A stretch of 43,262 nucleotides of DNA from Acidobacteriota bacterium (GCA_013289695.1 JABCZK010000041.1:1-43262); one strand, 5' to 3'; positions 8,889 through 18,018 are shown, numbered from the stretch's first letter. Numbers and translations: made by a program. The notes: a model not told the origin generated them from the sequence alone.

Positions 8889-10682
8889 TTGTACCACCCC
8901 CACGCCGAATACTCACAACGCCTTGCAGCCCGCCTGCAAACCGTCGCCGCGAAAGACGCTCAGCACAAGCAGATTGGAAACGCCAAGCTCACAACGGTCG
9001 TTGCCGCGATCGTGCTCCTCTGGCTTTCACGGAAAGACGAAGTAATCTCCACGTACTGGCTCGCGATTCCCATCGTGATTTACGCGGGCTTGGCCGTAGT
9101 GCACGAATTCGCCCTGCGCGCGCTCGCCCATGCCCGCACCGCCGTTGCATTTTACCAGCGCGGCCTCGCACGCCTCCAAGACCGCTGGGCCGGAATCGGC
9201 GCATCCGGCGAACGATTCCGCAATCCCAAACACGTCTATGCCGATGATCTCGATATCTTCGGCACCGGCTGCTTGTTTGAACTGCTCTCGACCGCCCGAC
9301 TTCCAATGGGCGAAGAGCGCCTCGCGCGATGGCTCAGCGCCGCATCGCCCGTGCCGGCGATCCAGGAAAGGCACAAAGTTATCGTCGAGCTGCGCGACAA
9401 ACTGAATTTTCGCGAGGAATTGGCGTTGCTCGGCGAAGATTTGAAAGTGCGCCTCGATCCGCGCTCGCTGGAAAACTGGGCGGAAGCGCCACCTCTGCTA
9501 CCCGCAGGTCCGTGGCGAATTGTCACCGCGCTTCTCGCAATTTCCGCCACATTCAGCATAATATTTCTGCTGGCTACATTGAAAATCTTTCCGCTGGCGG
9601 GCGTACTAGCGCTCGAAGTGGCCGTCCTGCTCTGGCTGCGCGTACGCGCCGAAGAAGTGGTTTCCACTCTGGCGTGCAACGCCGAGGGCCTGGGCCTGTT
9701 CGCGGACGTTCTGCGGCGCCTGGAACAGGAGCCGTTCGCTTCGCCGCGCCTGCAAGACTTCTCAACAGAATTGAAGTCCGGCCACCAAACCGCCTCGCAG
9801 TCAGTGCGCCAACTTGCAGACATCGTTTATTGGATTGACGCGCGCGAAGATTTGCTCGGCCGCCTGTTGGAATTGCCCATGCTCTACGCCGTGCAGTGCG
9901 CCTTCGCGGCGGAAGCATGGCGCAGGCATTGGGGCAATAAGTTGCGCGCCTGGGTGGACATCGCGGCGGAAATGGAAGCGCTGCTCTCGCTCGCCGGCTA
10001 TTCCTACGAGCATCCGGACGATCCGTTCCCGGAATTTGTCGAACAGCTTCCCAACGCGCCGGCCGTTTTCCTCGGCGAAGAGCTTGGCCATCCCTTGATT
10101 CCGTCGGCCGAGTGCGTGCGCAACACTGTACGGCTCGACACGCAGACGCGCGCGCTCCTGGTCAGCGGCTCGAACATGTCCGGAAAAAGCACGTACCTGC
10201 GCACGGCGGGGATCAACGCGGTGCTCGCGCTCGCCGGCGCGCCGATTCGCGGCAAATCGCTGCGCCTGACGCCCATCCTGCTCGGCACCAGCATTCGCCG
10301 CGTGGATTCGCTGCAAGAACACCGCTCCAGTTTCTACACGGAGATTCTGCGCATTCGCGATGTGTTCGAACTAACGCAGGACTCGGCGCGCGTGCTGTTC
10401 CTGTTCGATGAGCTGCTGGAAGGCACGAATTCGAACGATCGCCGCATCGGCGCCGAAGGCCTGCTGCGCGCGCTGCTTGAGCGCGGCGCTCTCGGCATCG
10501 TCACCACTCACGATCTCGCGCTGACGGATATCGCGCAGCTCGTGCCGGGAGCCGTGCGCAACGCGCATTTCCAGGATTACGTTGAGGAAGGAAAAATGCG
10601 CTTCGATCACAAACTGCGCGACGGCGTGGTAGCCAAAAGTAACGCCCTGGAACTGATGCGTCTGATTGGCCTCAAAATCTAG
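8889..10682 (+). CDS. membrane-anchored MutS-family ATPase
   Basis: A 597-residue MutS-superfamily protein that lacks the mismatch-recognition and connector domains. Two hydrophobic stretches (about 33-68 and 210-250, the latter IVTALLAISATFSIIFLLATL) predict membrane anchoring. A partial clamp/core region follows, then the MutS ATPase: Walker A SGSNMSGKST (about 426-435), Walker B VLFLFDELLEGTN (about 500) and the switch TTHDLALTDIA. The start is a TTG at 8889 six bases after GGAGG (8878-8882); longer frames lack a ribosome site. It is a paralog, not the repair MutS; similar MutS2-like membrane proteins occur in Acidobacteria and Bacteroidetes. Its function is unknown. Confidence 0.85.
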   Translation: MYHPHAEYSQRLAARLQTVAAKDAQHKQIGNAKLTTVVAAIVLLWLSRKDEVISTYWLAIPIVIYAGLAVVHEFALRALAHARTAVAFYQRGLARLQDRWAGIGASGERFRNPKHVYADDLDIFGTGCLFELLSTARLPMGEERLARWLSAASPVPAIQERHKVIVELRDKLNFREELALLGEDLKVRLDPRSLENWAEAPPLLPAGPWRIVTALLAISATFSIIFLLATLKIFPLAGVLALEVAVLLWLRVRAEEVVSTLACNAEGLGLFADVLRRLEQEPFASPRLQDFSTELKSGHQTASQSVRQLADIVYWIDAREDLLGRLLELPMLYAVQCAFAAEAWRRHWGNKLRAWVDIAAEMEALLSLAGYSYEHPDDPFPEFVEQLPNAPAVFLGEELGHPLIPSAECVRNTVRLDTQTRALLVSGSNMSGKSTYLRTAGINAVLALAGAPIRGKSLRLTPILLGTSIRRVDSLQEHRSSFYTEILRIRDVFELTQDSARVLFLFDELLEGTNSNDRRIGAEGLLRALLERGALGIVTTHDLALTDIAQLVPGAVRNAHFQDYVEEGKMRFDHKLRDGVVAKSNALELMRLIGLKI

Positions 10683-10695
10683 CGCGCATCCTGGC

Positions 10696-10719
10696 AGCGC
10701 CAATCTCCCGATTGGCGCT
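10696..10719. repeat. GCCAATC palindrome, possible terminator
   Basis: A perfect 10-bp stem (AGCGCCAATC / GATTGGCGCT, loop TCCC) lies 14 bases after the mutS-like stop and is followed by TTTT-like sequence. It may end that transcript. It belongs to the dispersed family also at 5361, 12655 and 20791. Confidence 0.7.
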
Positions 10720-10805
10720 TTTGGCTGTGTCTTTGAAGGTGTAACGGCCGGTTCAGGTCCATCGAACCGGGCAGCCATTGACGTTACCGCAGAATCTTTG
10801 TGCGT

Positions 10806-10942
10806 CGTGGCTTCAGCCACGCCATAAGCCCGCCGCAGGCAGTGCGGCTCTAGCCGCTCAAGCTCTGCCTTGGCGTTTGCACCGCGGACTCCGGATGTCG
10901 CGCGGGCAAATCGAAAAGCGCAAGAGCCGGCGAGACGCCGGC
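10806..10942. repeat. two further intergenic hairpins
   Basis: CGTGGCT-TC-AGCCACG (10806-10821) and GCCGGCG-AGA-CGCCGGC (10926-10942) sit in the spacer between two convergent genes. The second is the same family as 951 and 8623, with flanks AGAGCCGG and GCGCTACGTC conserved. Confidence 0.65.
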
Positions 10943-10950
10943 GCTACGTC

Positions 10951-12453
10951 CTATGCGTTATCGATCTGCGCTCGCTGCAACCGGTCGGAAAAATCAATAT
11001 AGACCGTCTTCCACTCCGAATAAAAATCCAGCGCCGCTTCGCCCGATTCGCGATGCCCGTTGCCGGTATTCTTGATCCCGCCAAATGGCAAATGGGTTTC
11101 CGCTCCGATCGTAGGCGCATTCACATAAACAATCCCGGTCTGCAAATCGCGTTGCGCGCGAAACGCATTATTCACATTCCGCGTGTAAATCGCGGCCGAC
11201 AATCCGTACTGCACGCCGTTCGCAATATCCAGCGCCTCGTCGAAATTCTCAAACGGAATCACCGCCACCACCGGGCCGAAAATTTCCTCCTGCGCGATGC
11301 GCATCTTCGGAGCGCAATCCGTGAACACGGTCGGCTCGTGGAACCAGCCGCGTCCCCACGCCCCGCTTTCGAGGCGATGTCCGCCGGTCGCGAGCTTCGC
11401 CGTTTCGTCTTTGCCGATCTGCACGTACTTCATCACCGTATTCAATTGCTGCTCGTTGATGCACGGTCCCATGTCGGTAGAAGGATCCAGACCATCGCCA
11501 ACTTTCAGCGCCTTCACGCGCGCCACGAATTTCTCGACGAATTCGCCGTACACTTTCTTGTGGACCGCCACGCGGCTCGCGGCCGTGCAGCGCTGCCCGC
11601 TCGTTCCAAACCCGCCCCACACTGCCCCGTCCACCGCCAAATCCAAATTCGCATCGTCCATCACGATGATGATGTTCTTGCCGCCCATTTCCAGGTGGCA
11701 TTTCTTGAATGTAGGCGCGCAAGCCTGGCTCACGATTCGCCCAACTTCAGTAGATCCGGTAAAACTCACGAGACCAACGTCTTTATGATTGAGAAGTGGC
11801 GCGCCGGCTTCGGGACCATCACCGAACACCAGGTTCATCACCCCGCGCGGCAACCCGGCCTCGGTCAGCACCTGCAGCAAATTGTAAGTAGAGAGCGGCG
11901 TGTCTTCCGCCGGCTTGATCACGACGGTGTTTCCCGTCACCAGCGCCGGCATCGCCTTCCACGATGGAATCGCCATCGGAAAATTCCAAGGACAAATCAG
12001 TCCCGCAACTCCCACTGGCGTGCGCAAGGACATCGCAAACTTGTTCGGCAGTTCCGACGGCGTGGTTTGCCCAAACTGCCGCCTTCCCTCCCCGGCCATC
12101 AGGTAGGTCATGTCAATCGCTTCCTGCACGTCGCCGCGCGTTTCCGCCAGCACTTTGCCCATCTCGCGCGTCATGTCGCGCGAATAATCTTCCTTGCGCT
12201 CGATCAAAATCTCCGCCGCGCGATACAAAATTTCGGCGCGCTTGGGCGCAGGCGTCAGCCGCCATTTGTCATAAGCGCCCTTGGCCGCGTCAATCGCCAG
12301 GTTCACGTCCTCTTCGGTGGACGCCGGGAACATTCCCACCAGCTCCCCGGTATTCGCGGGGTTGCGATTCTCGATGGCCTTGCCGCTGCGGGCCTCGACC
12401 CACTCACCGTTGATGAAATTCTTGAAAACCTTGGGCCTAGCTGGCGTCGCCAT
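10951..12453 (-). CDS. NAD(P)-dependent aldehyde dehydrogenase
   Basis: A complete ALDH-superfamily enzyme of 500 residues oxidising an aldehyde to a carboxylate. The nucleophile is Cys289 (SGQRCTAAS), the general base Glu255 (HLEMGGKN), the oxyanion Asn157 (CPWNFPM), and the nucleotide fold has FTGSTEVGR near 231-239. The C-terminal [16 protein letters not shown] and [19 protein letters not shown] resemble the uncharacterised anaerobe/Acidobacteria ALDH subgroup and alpha-ketoglutarate-semialdehyde dehydrogenases, so the substrate is open. The ATG at 12453 is preceded by GGAGG. It is monocistronic, convergent with the mutS-like gene. Confidence 0.94.
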   Translation of the reverse strand: MATPARPKVFKNFINGEWVEARSGKAIENRNPANTGELVGMFPASTEEDVNLAIDAAKGAYDKWRLTPAPKRAEILYRAAEILIERKEDYSRDMTREMGKVLAETRGDVQEAIDMTYLMAGEGRRQFGQTTPSELPNKFAMSLRTPVGVAGLICPWNFPMAIPSWKAMPALVTGNTVVIKPAEDTPLSTYNLLQVLTEAGLPRGVMNLVFGDGPEAGAPLLNHKDVGLVSFTGSTEVGRIVSQACAPTFKKCHLEMGGKNIIIVMDDANLDLAVDGAVWGGFGTSGQRCTAASRVAVHKKVYGEFVEKFVARVKALKVGDGLDPSTDMGPCINEQQLNTVMKYVQIGKDETAKLATGGHRLESGAWGRGWFHEPTVFTDCAPKMRIAQEEIFGPVVAVIPFENFDEALDIANGVQYGLSAAIYTRNVNNAFRAQRDLQTGIVYVNAPTIGAETHLPFGGIKNTGNGHRESGEAALDFYSEWKTVYIDFSDRLQRAQIDNA

Positions 12454-12935
12454 GCGTATTCCTCCCTAACATCAATCGTCCATCACGATTTTTTCAGTAT
12501 CAGTGTTTGATGCCGCGCTGTTTCCGGAGATTCAGAGTAGCAAGCCCCTGCGCACCCCGTCAACGCGGAGCCATTCCGGTAGCACAGGCAATCTCGCCTG
12601 TGCTTGTCGCAGTTCGCAGCGGCTATTCATCCCGACCGGCAGCTGCCTGGGAACGCCAATCTCCCGATTGGCAAACTTGACCAGGTGTAGTGAACAAATG
12701 CCCGCGTCGCGAGTCGAGGTTCACGGGCCACTAATCAGCAATCACTAATCACGAATCATCTGTTCCCCGGTTTGACCCTAACCCCCACGCCCTCCGCACT
12801 TTGCCTCCTCTTCGCCCCCACCGCAACTTTCCGCCACCAAGCGTGTTTCACTATCAGACGCAACCGAAGGCACCCGGGGGCGTCCGAAGGCAGTAATAGA
12901 CACAAAGGCTTTACGGGCTCAGAAGGGGCCCAAAT
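12454..12935. repeat. spacer with palindromic repeats
   Basis: Divergent spacer between the ALDH and the Gly-rich protein. Hairpins are GCACAGGC-AATCTC-GCCTGTGC (12582-12603) and GCCAATC-TCCC-GATTGGC (12655-12672). A short imperfect tandem of ACTAATCA-like units occurs near 12731-12757. No gene is supported. Confidence 0.65.
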
Positions 12936-13385
12936 ATGAAACATTTCGCGAAATACTTAATAGTTTTTGCAGTGCTTGGAACTGCCTTGGCTCTCGCGCC
13001 GAACGCTAACGCACAGCGCGTCGCCGTGGGTGTAGGGATCGGCCCGGGATATGACGGTCCAGCTCCCGTTTGCGCGTACGGCTACTATGGGTATTACCCC
13101 TACGCGTGCGCGCCTTACGGGTACTACGGTCCTAGCTACTTCTCCGGCGGCCTGTTCATCGGCGCTGGTCCGTGGTTCCACGGCGGTTGGGGCGGACGTG
13201 GTTTTGGACCCGGCTGGGGCGGACGTGGCTTTGATGCACGCGGTCGCGGCTTTGACGGTCGCGGGTTCGGCGGACGCGGCGCAGCTGGCGGCGGATTCCA
13301 CGGCGGCGGCGGAGCACGCGGTGGCAGCTTCCACGGTGGTGGCGGCGGACACAGCGGCGGCGGTCACGGCGGCGGCCATCGCTAA
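12936..13385 (+). CDS. secreted Gly/Tyr/His-rich protein
   Basis: A 149-residue low-complexity exported protein. The signal peptide runs to about residue 26 (ALAPNANAQ). A Tyr/Pro/Cys segment (CAYGYYGYYPYACAPYGYYG, about 46-65) is followed by Gly-Arg-Phe repeats (GGRGF, DARGRGFDGRGF) and a tail of GGGH units ending HGGGHR. The His-rich tail could bind metal ions, but that is inference. Similar short proteins are common and often highly expressed in Acidobacteria. It has its own strong terminator. Confidence 0.8.
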   Translation: MKHFAKYLIVFAVLGTALALAPNANAQRVAVGVGIGPGYDGPAPVCAYGYYGYYPYACAPYGYYGPSYFSGGLFIGAGPWFHGGWGGRGFGPGWGGRGFDARGRGFDGRGFGGRGAAGGGFHGGGGARGGSFHGGGGGHSGGGHGGGHR

Positions 13386-13488
13386 TCCGTATTCGCAGCC
13401 AAGCTGCAGCTAGACTGCAGCAGCAACGAGACCAGATGTAAGTTTCAGCAGTAACCGAAACGCTCGAACAGCAGTCAGCACGGTACAA

Positions 13489-13536
13489 CGCCCATCCTTC
13501 CCAAAGCTCCTCCCGGGAAGGATGGGCGTTTTTGTT
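13489..13536 (+). terminator. rho-independent terminator
   Basis: A perfect 14-bp stem (CGCCCATCCTTCCC / GGGAAGGATGGGCG) with a 12-base loop is followed by TTTTTGTTT. It lies about 100 bases after the Gly-rich protein stop and is the clearest terminator in the window. Confidence 0.92.
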
Positions 13537-13623
13537 TCTCTCGCCTCGAACGCCCTGCTCCGGCTTTGCGTCTGCACGACTCCGCTTCCCGCGCCCCTCT
13601 ACTCGATCGCATTCCGCAAGCAT

Positions 13624-13640
13624 GTTACGCTTAACGTAAC
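13624..13640. promoter_or_regulatory. candidate operator of the higBA-like locus
   Basis: GTTACG-CTTAA-CGTAAC is a perfect 6-bp inverted repeat 25 bases before the toxin start. HigA-type antitoxins autoregulate by binding such palindromes near the promoter. The assignment is positional. Confidence 0.4.
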
Positions 13641-13665
13641 GCGTACTTTCCGGCACAGTCAGAGC

Positions 13666-13949
13666 GTGATCGCCAGTTTTCCCGACAAGCGGACCAGGGA
13701 CTTCTCCGCCGGGAAACGCGTCAAGACCTTCGCCGGATTCGAACGCTCCGCGCGTTTGAAGCTCGAGTGCCTGGAAGCCGCCACTTCCATCCGCGACCTG
13801 GCGGCATTGCCGGCAACCGCTTCGAAGCGTTGTTAGGTGAACTTAAGGGCCAGTACAGCATCCGCATCCACGACCAATGGCGGATTTGCTTCGAGTGGCC
13901 CGGCCATGCTCCAGGGCCATCAAACGTTGAGATCGTTGATTATCACTAG
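13666..13949 (+). pseudogene. higB: HigB-type RelE-superfamily toxin, frameshifted
   Basis: HigB toxins are ribosome-dependent mRNA endonucleases. The GTG at 13666 opens VIASFPDKRTRDFSAGKR and reads to DLAALP, then runs into a stop (TAG 13834-13836). The rest of the protein, GNRFEALLGELKGQYSIRI, WRICFEW and NVEIVDYH, continues in the next frame to the stop at 13947. Adding one G at the GG of 13811-13812 (CCGGCAAC) restores one frame of about 94 residues, the family length. It is either a one-base deletion or a sequencing error. The C-terminal catalytic part is fully conserved in sequence, suggesting a recent event. Confidence 0.8.
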
Positions 13950-13959
13950 GAGGATCACC

Positions 13960-14262
13960 GTGGCCGTCACCGCTGTTCATCCCGGCGAACACTTGGCTGA
14001 GGAACTCGACGCACTCAATATGAGCGCGGCGGAACTGGCGCGCAAGCTCCGTGTGCCGACCAATCGCGTGACGCAAATCTTGAACTGGACGCGCCGCATC
14101 ACCGGGGACACGGCCTTGCGCCTCGCTCATTTCTTTGGCACAAGCGCACAGTTCTGGCTCAATCTCCAGAGCCTCTATGATCTGCGTCTCGCCCAAGAAA
14201 AGGCCGGTAGGTCCATCAAGGCGCTGCCCACGCTGAAGCGCCCACAGTCCGCCAACGCATAA
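13960..14262 (+). CDS. higA: HigA-family antitoxin (XRE helix-turn-helix)
   Basis: A 100-residue antitoxin that neutralises HigB and represses the locus. It contains the family signature HPGEHLAEEL near the N-terminus, then the HTH (MSAAELARKLRVPTNRVTQIL), ITGDTALRLAHFFGTSAQFWLNLQ and YDLRLAQ. Start: GTG 13960, six bases after AGGAGG (13948-13953), which overlaps the toxin stop. HigA is intact although its toxin is frameshifted. Confidence 0.9.
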   Translation: MAVTAVHPGEHLAEELDALNMSAAELARKLRVPTNRVTQILNWTRRITGDTALRLAHFFGTSAQFWLNLQSLYDLRLAQEKAGRSIKALPTLKRPQSANA

Positions 14263-14451
14263 AGGCCTGCCAGCCTAACGCTCTCTTGCTGGCCCGTAAT
14301 TTCCCGATACGCAACCGCCCGTCGCAATGTGGCGCAGGTCCGCGCGCGCGACTTCCCTCCAGGCGCCGCAACTCCTTTGCTTTCTGCCTGTGCCCGATTG
14401 GAAGCCCACCTGCCTCAGTGCATTGCGTTTCGCCAAGGACCAAGCCACAAC

Positions 14452-14802
14452 ATGGCCATCGCAGAGCAAGATCTCACCGTCGCGCAGGCGTTTCAAATCG
14501 CCGTCAAGCATCAGCGCGACGGCAACCTCGCGGAAGCCGAGAAACTGTACAGCAAGATCCTGCAGGCGCAGCCGACAAGCCTGGACGTACTGATCAATCT
14601 CGCGTCGCTCTCATTCGTGCGCGGGCGGGAAGCCGAAGCCCTCGCGCTGATCACCGGCGTCCTGACCGCGCATCCCACCTCAGCGCGGGCCTACGCGCAG
14701 CGCGATCGCGTCAATTTCGTACGCGAACGAGCCGGCGATCCACGGGCACGGCGGGAAAACGAAGAAATGCGCCCGCACAGAGGCCAGCCGACAGGAGTAT
14801 GA
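14452..14802 (+). pseudogene. TPR-repeat protein fragment
   Basis: An open frame of 116 residues beginning MAIAEQDLTVAQAFQIAVKH. It has two tetratricopeptide-like helices pairs: QRDGNLAEAEKLYSKILQAQPTSLDVLINLASL and VRGREAEALALITGVLTAHPTSARAYAQR. After about residue 100 the sequence becomes Arg-rich and unlike TPRs. That breakpoint coincides with where a different reverse-strand gene remnant ends. It is probably the N-terminal end of a once larger TPR protein, cut by a deletion; it might still be expressed as a small protein. Confidence 0.5.
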
Positions 14803-15028
14803 GGCTTAGGACCACCCTGTGAGCCCTGGCGTAGTGACTCCTGGATTCGCTGGCGGCCTCATCCACGCGTTGACCCTGAAATTCGACGAAGCGGTTCCAA
14901 GCGTCGTGGTATTGGAGTACCAGCGGAAGCGTCTGCTCGACCATGGCCGTTCGCGCCGGGTCAAAACTCGAGCGTAAGAATGGCTCCTGAAGAACGGAGC
15001 TGCTTCGGAAGGGTAGTTGAATCTTGCG
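14765..15028 (-). pseudogene. chemoreceptor-like sensor fragment
   Basis: On the minus strand an open segment reads VEQTLPLVLQYHDAWNRFVE, VDEAASESRSHYARAH and then a hydrophobic helix VVLSLILLSAGLCAGAF. This looks like the last helix of a four-helix-bundle periplasmic sensor and the second transmembrane helix of a methyl-accepting chemotaxis protein. No HAMP or signalling domain follows, and the frame is closed upstream at 15029. It is a remnant butted against the TPR fragment. Identification is from pattern alone. Confidence 0.35.
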
Positions 15029-15098
15029 CTAGTTGGAGTTGACAAGTTAATCATCCGACCGCGGGCCGGCGCGCAAGAGTTACAGGACGGCGTCACTG

Positions 15099-15842
15099 CT
15101 AGAGCATCCAGCCGCCGGTTACGTTGATTACCTGACCGGTAATGTAATCGGCGGTGTCGGAGGCGAAGAATTTCACGGCGGCGGTCACGTCTTCGGCGGA
15201 GGGGGGGCGGCCCATGGGGGAGCGGGCGTCACGGATGCGACGGGCTTCGTCGGCTGTGAGTTCGCGTTCGTCAATGTTGGAGGGGTTTATCACGTTGACG
15301 GTGATGCCGCTCTTGGCTTCTTCGATGGCGAGCGAGCGGGAGAAGGAAACTACCGCGGCTTTGGCGGCGGCGTAGGCGGAGATAGTTCCCTGCCCGAACG
15401 CGCGTTCGGCGCCGACGGCGCCGAGGTTGATGATGCGTCCCCAATGTTGGCGGCGCATGGCTGGGAGCGCGGCTTTGCTGGCGTGGAAGACGCTGTAGAG
15501 ATTGGAGGCGATCACTTTTTGCCATTCGTCGGCGGAAGTGTCGGCGACCAGCTTCCAATTAAATTCACCGACGTTGTTGACGAGGATGTCGAGGCGGCCG
15601 AAGCGTTCGAGGACGGCGTCTATCAGGAATTGAACTTTTTCTGGGTTGGTGGCATCGGCTTCTACTGCGAAGCATTCGGCGCCTTGTCCTTGGAGTATGC
15701 GCAGAGCGTTTTGCGCGGTGGTCTTGTTGGCGCGATAGGAAATGGCAATGCGGACGCCTTCTTGGGCTAGTCCTTGGGCAATGCCTTTGCCGATGCCCCG
15801 GCTGCCGCCGGTGATGAGCGCGGTGCGATTGCGTAGTGGCAC
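15099..15842 (-). CDS. short-chain dehydrogenase/reductase (FabG-like)
   Basis: A 247-residue NAD(P)-dependent oxidoreductase of the classical SDR family. The nucleotide loop is TGGSRGIGKG, followed by LVNNVG, and the catalytic YxxxK is in SAYAAAKAAV. The C-terminal part GRPPSAEDVTAAVKFFASD and YITGQVINVTGGWML is typical of FabG-like enzymes. The expected catalytic Ser in IISS-V is replaced: the segment reads INLGAVGAERAFGQG with a two-residue insertion. The start is GTG 15842 with AGGAG five bases upstream; the longer frame to 15941 overlaps a dispersed repeat. Substrate unknown. Confidence 0.88.
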   Translation of the reverse strand: MPLRNRTALITGGSRGIGKGIAQGLAQEGVRIAISYRANKTTAQNALRILQGQGAECFAVEADATNPEKVQFLIDAVLERFGRLDILVNNVGEFNWKLVADTSADEWQKVIASNLYSVFHASKAALPAMRRQHWGRIINLGAVGAERAFGQGTISAYAAAKAAVVSFSRSLAIEEAKSGITVNVINPSNIDERELTADEARRIRDARSPMGRPPSAEDVTAAVKFFASDTADYITGQVINVTGGWML

Positions 15843-15935
15843 GCTGGCTCCTGGAATTCGAGTCGCGTAAGTATAATGAATTTTTTGACGATTTGGGCGA
15901 GCGAGTCGGAGAAAAACAGAGGAGCAAGTCAACAG

Positions 15936-15969
15936 CACCACAGATGCACGCGGATGAACACGGATAAAG
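15936..15969. repeat. CACCACAGATG dispersed repeat copy
   Basis: A copy of the CACCACAGATG...GGATGAACACGGATAAAG sequence, shared in shortened form at 804-828 and 19864-19887, always intergenic. Confidence 0.6.
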
Positions 15970-16020
15970 TCGAAACGAAGAGAGACGCTTCGCTGCGCTC
16001 AGATGACGGCGCGCGAGGAA

Positions 16021-18018
16021 TCAGCCCATGCGGGCTACAACTACTGTTATGTCGTCGGCTTGTTCGGCTGTGCCGGCCCATTGTTCGGCGGCGGCTATCA
16101 GATTTTCGGCGATCGGCTGCGGGTGGAGGCTGCGTTGGCGGAGGACTTCATCGCGTAAGCGGTGGACGCCGAATTCTTCGCCGTAAACATTTTCGGGTTC
16201 GGTCAGGCCGTCGCTGAAGGCTACAAAGAGACTTCCCGGCTCGACTTTGATTGTGCCTTGCGTGAATTTGCAGTCTTCGATCAGGCCCACCACTGTGCCG
16301 CCTTCGCTTAATTCTTGCACATTGGAACCATTCACGAAAAACGGGGCGAGGTGTCCGGCGTTGGTATAAGTGAGCGTGCGCGCGGCGACGTCGTAAACCG
16401 CGTAAAAAAAGGTGGCATAGCGGTCGTCGGAAGTGTTGCGGAAGAGATGGCGGTTGAGGCGCGCAACGAGCTCGGCTGTGCCGGAGACGCCGTCGAAGCC
16501 GGCGTGGCTGCGGAGCGTGGCTTGCAGGCTGGCCATCAGCAGCGCGGCGAAAATGCCTTTGCCGCTGATGTCTGCGAGCGCGATGCCCACGGTGTTGTTG
16601 CCGGTGCGGATGAAATCGTAGTAGTCGCCGCTGACGACGCGCGCGGGGCGGCAGATGGCAGCAAGTTCCAGGCCGGGAAGCGTGGGTAGCACTTGCGGGA
16701 AAAGTTGCGATTGAACTTCGCGGGCGATGACGATTTCGTTTTCGAGTTTCTGGCGCTTGCTTTGTTCCTCGATTAACTCGGCGATGGAGCTGGTCATTTC
16801 GTTGAAGGATTCGCCGAGCGCGCCGAGCTGGTCGCGTTGGTGCACGCGCACACGCTGGGTGAAATCGCCGCGGCGAACGTGCAGCGTGGCTTTGTAGAGA
16901 TCGTCCACCGAGGTGGTTATGGTGCGCGTGAGGACGAAACCGGTGGCGAGCCCCGCGATGCCGAGGAGCAGGAAAATTACAGCGGCGGCGATCAGCAGGA
17001 TTTCCAGGACGGGGCCGACATCGCCCACGGAAGTGAAGAGGCGGCGGCTGAGCGCGCTGGCGCGTATGCCGAAGGAAGCGAAGACGGCGGCGGGCGCCTC
17101 GGGTGGCTGCGGGCCGACATGGGCTAGTTCGATGGTGGCGACGCCGTTGATGCGCACGTCGGCCCAATTTTGCGGCGGACCGAGGGTGCGGCGGCGGCTG
17201 GCGATTTGTTCGCCGGGGATGAAGACGTGGCCGTTGAAATTGAGCGAGATGCCCGGAGGATTTTTATCGCTGCCGGGACGCAGCGGGATGATAGCGATGG
17301 GGCCGAATTCGGAGGCGAAGCTGTCCAGGAACGCGGAGTTTAGTGGCGTGGCGACTACGAGATCGAACGGGCCTGCCGGGCCGCTTTTGCGCACGGCCGC
17401 GGCGATCCAGATTTTTCCGTCAATTTCGACCAGGCCTGCGAAATGTTGGCCGTCTTCGGACAGCGATTGGATCAGGCGCTGGCCTCGATTGGGGAAGACG
17501 CGGAGGTCGGGCCATTCGCGGCGTTCTGCTTCAATTAGATTGGCTACGCCGGGGCGCTGCAGAATCGTTTCGTTTGCAGTCGAGGCGCCGTGCGCGGCTT
17601 CCATTTCGACGGCTCCGGCGAGAGCGTCGGCGTCTGCGGCGATGGTGCTGATGCGTTCCTGCAGATCGTCGTGGAAGAGGTGCGCGCCGAGTTGCAGGTA
17701 GAGGCCGTAGGTGGCGAGGCCGGCCATGGAGAGGAGCAGGATTACTGGAACAACGGCGATAAAAACGTAGGTCACGATTAGGCGATTGCGCAGAGTCCAC
17801 ATGAAGCGGCCGCGCAGCCAGGGGATTAGGCGGACGAAGAGATAAACGGTGGCTAGGAAGGCCAGGAAGCCGAGGAAGCCGGCGAATGGGATTGTGGGGC
17901 GGAAGATGAGTGCGACGCGGGTTAATGCGTAGAGGAGAACAAGTGTCGTGGCGAAAATGTCCAACGGCGAGGTGTGCCGTAGGAAGATGATTAGTCGGCG
18001 AAGAGAGAGTCGGTTCAC
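16021..18018 (-). CDS. HAMP-domain PP2C/SpoIIE serine phosphatase
   Basis: A 665-residue membrane sensor phosphatase. Helices lie at about 20-40, 45-65, 78-110 and 335-360. A periplasmic sensor region (about 110-335) is followed by a HAMP linker (about 362-415), a short coiled coil (EEQSKRQKLENEIVIAREVQ) and a PPM-type domain (about 440-660). Metal-binding motifs GDYYDF (464-469) and DISGKG (483-488) are intact. RsbU-like proteins dephosphorylate anti-anti-sigma factors in partner-switching pathways, but no such partner is nearby, so the target is unknown. It is separate from the SDR gene by 178 bases. Confidence 0.92.
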   Translation of the reverse strand: MNRLSLRRLIIFLRHTSPLDIFATTLVLLYALTRVALIFRPTIPFAGFLGFLAFLATVYLFVRLIPWLRGRFMWTLRNRLIVTYVFIAVVPVILLLSMAGLATYGLYLQLGAHLFHDDLQERISTIAADADALAGAVEMEAAHGASTANETILQRPGVANLIEAERREWPDLRVFPNRGQRLIQSLSEDGQHFAGLVEIDGKIWIAAAVRKSGPAGPFDLVVATPLNSAFLDSFASEFGPIAIIPLRPGSDKNPPGISLNFNGHVFIPGEQIASRRRTLGPPQNWADVRINGVATIELAHVGPQPPEAPAAVFASFGIRASALSRRLFTSVGDVGPVLEILLIAAAVIFLLLGIAGLATGFVLTRTITTSVDDLYKATLHVRRGDFTQRVRVHQRDQLGALGESFNEMTSSIAELIEEQSKRQKLENEIVIAREVQSQLFPQVLPTLPGLELAAICRPARVVSGDYYDFIRTGNNTVGIALADISGKGIFAALLMASLQATLRSHAGFDGVSGTAELVARLNRHLFRNTSDDRYATFFYAVYDVAARTLTYTNAGHLAPFFVNGSNVQELSEGGTVVGLIEDCKFTQGTIKVEPGSLFVAFSDGLTEPENVYGEEFGVHRLRDEVLRQRSLHPQPIAENLIAAAEQWAGTAEQADDITVVVARMG

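Noticed and set aside
10870..12510. 546-codon frame on the plus strand
   Set aside because: It is antisense to a complete aldehyde dehydrogenase with intact motifs and has low-complexity His/Arg composition.
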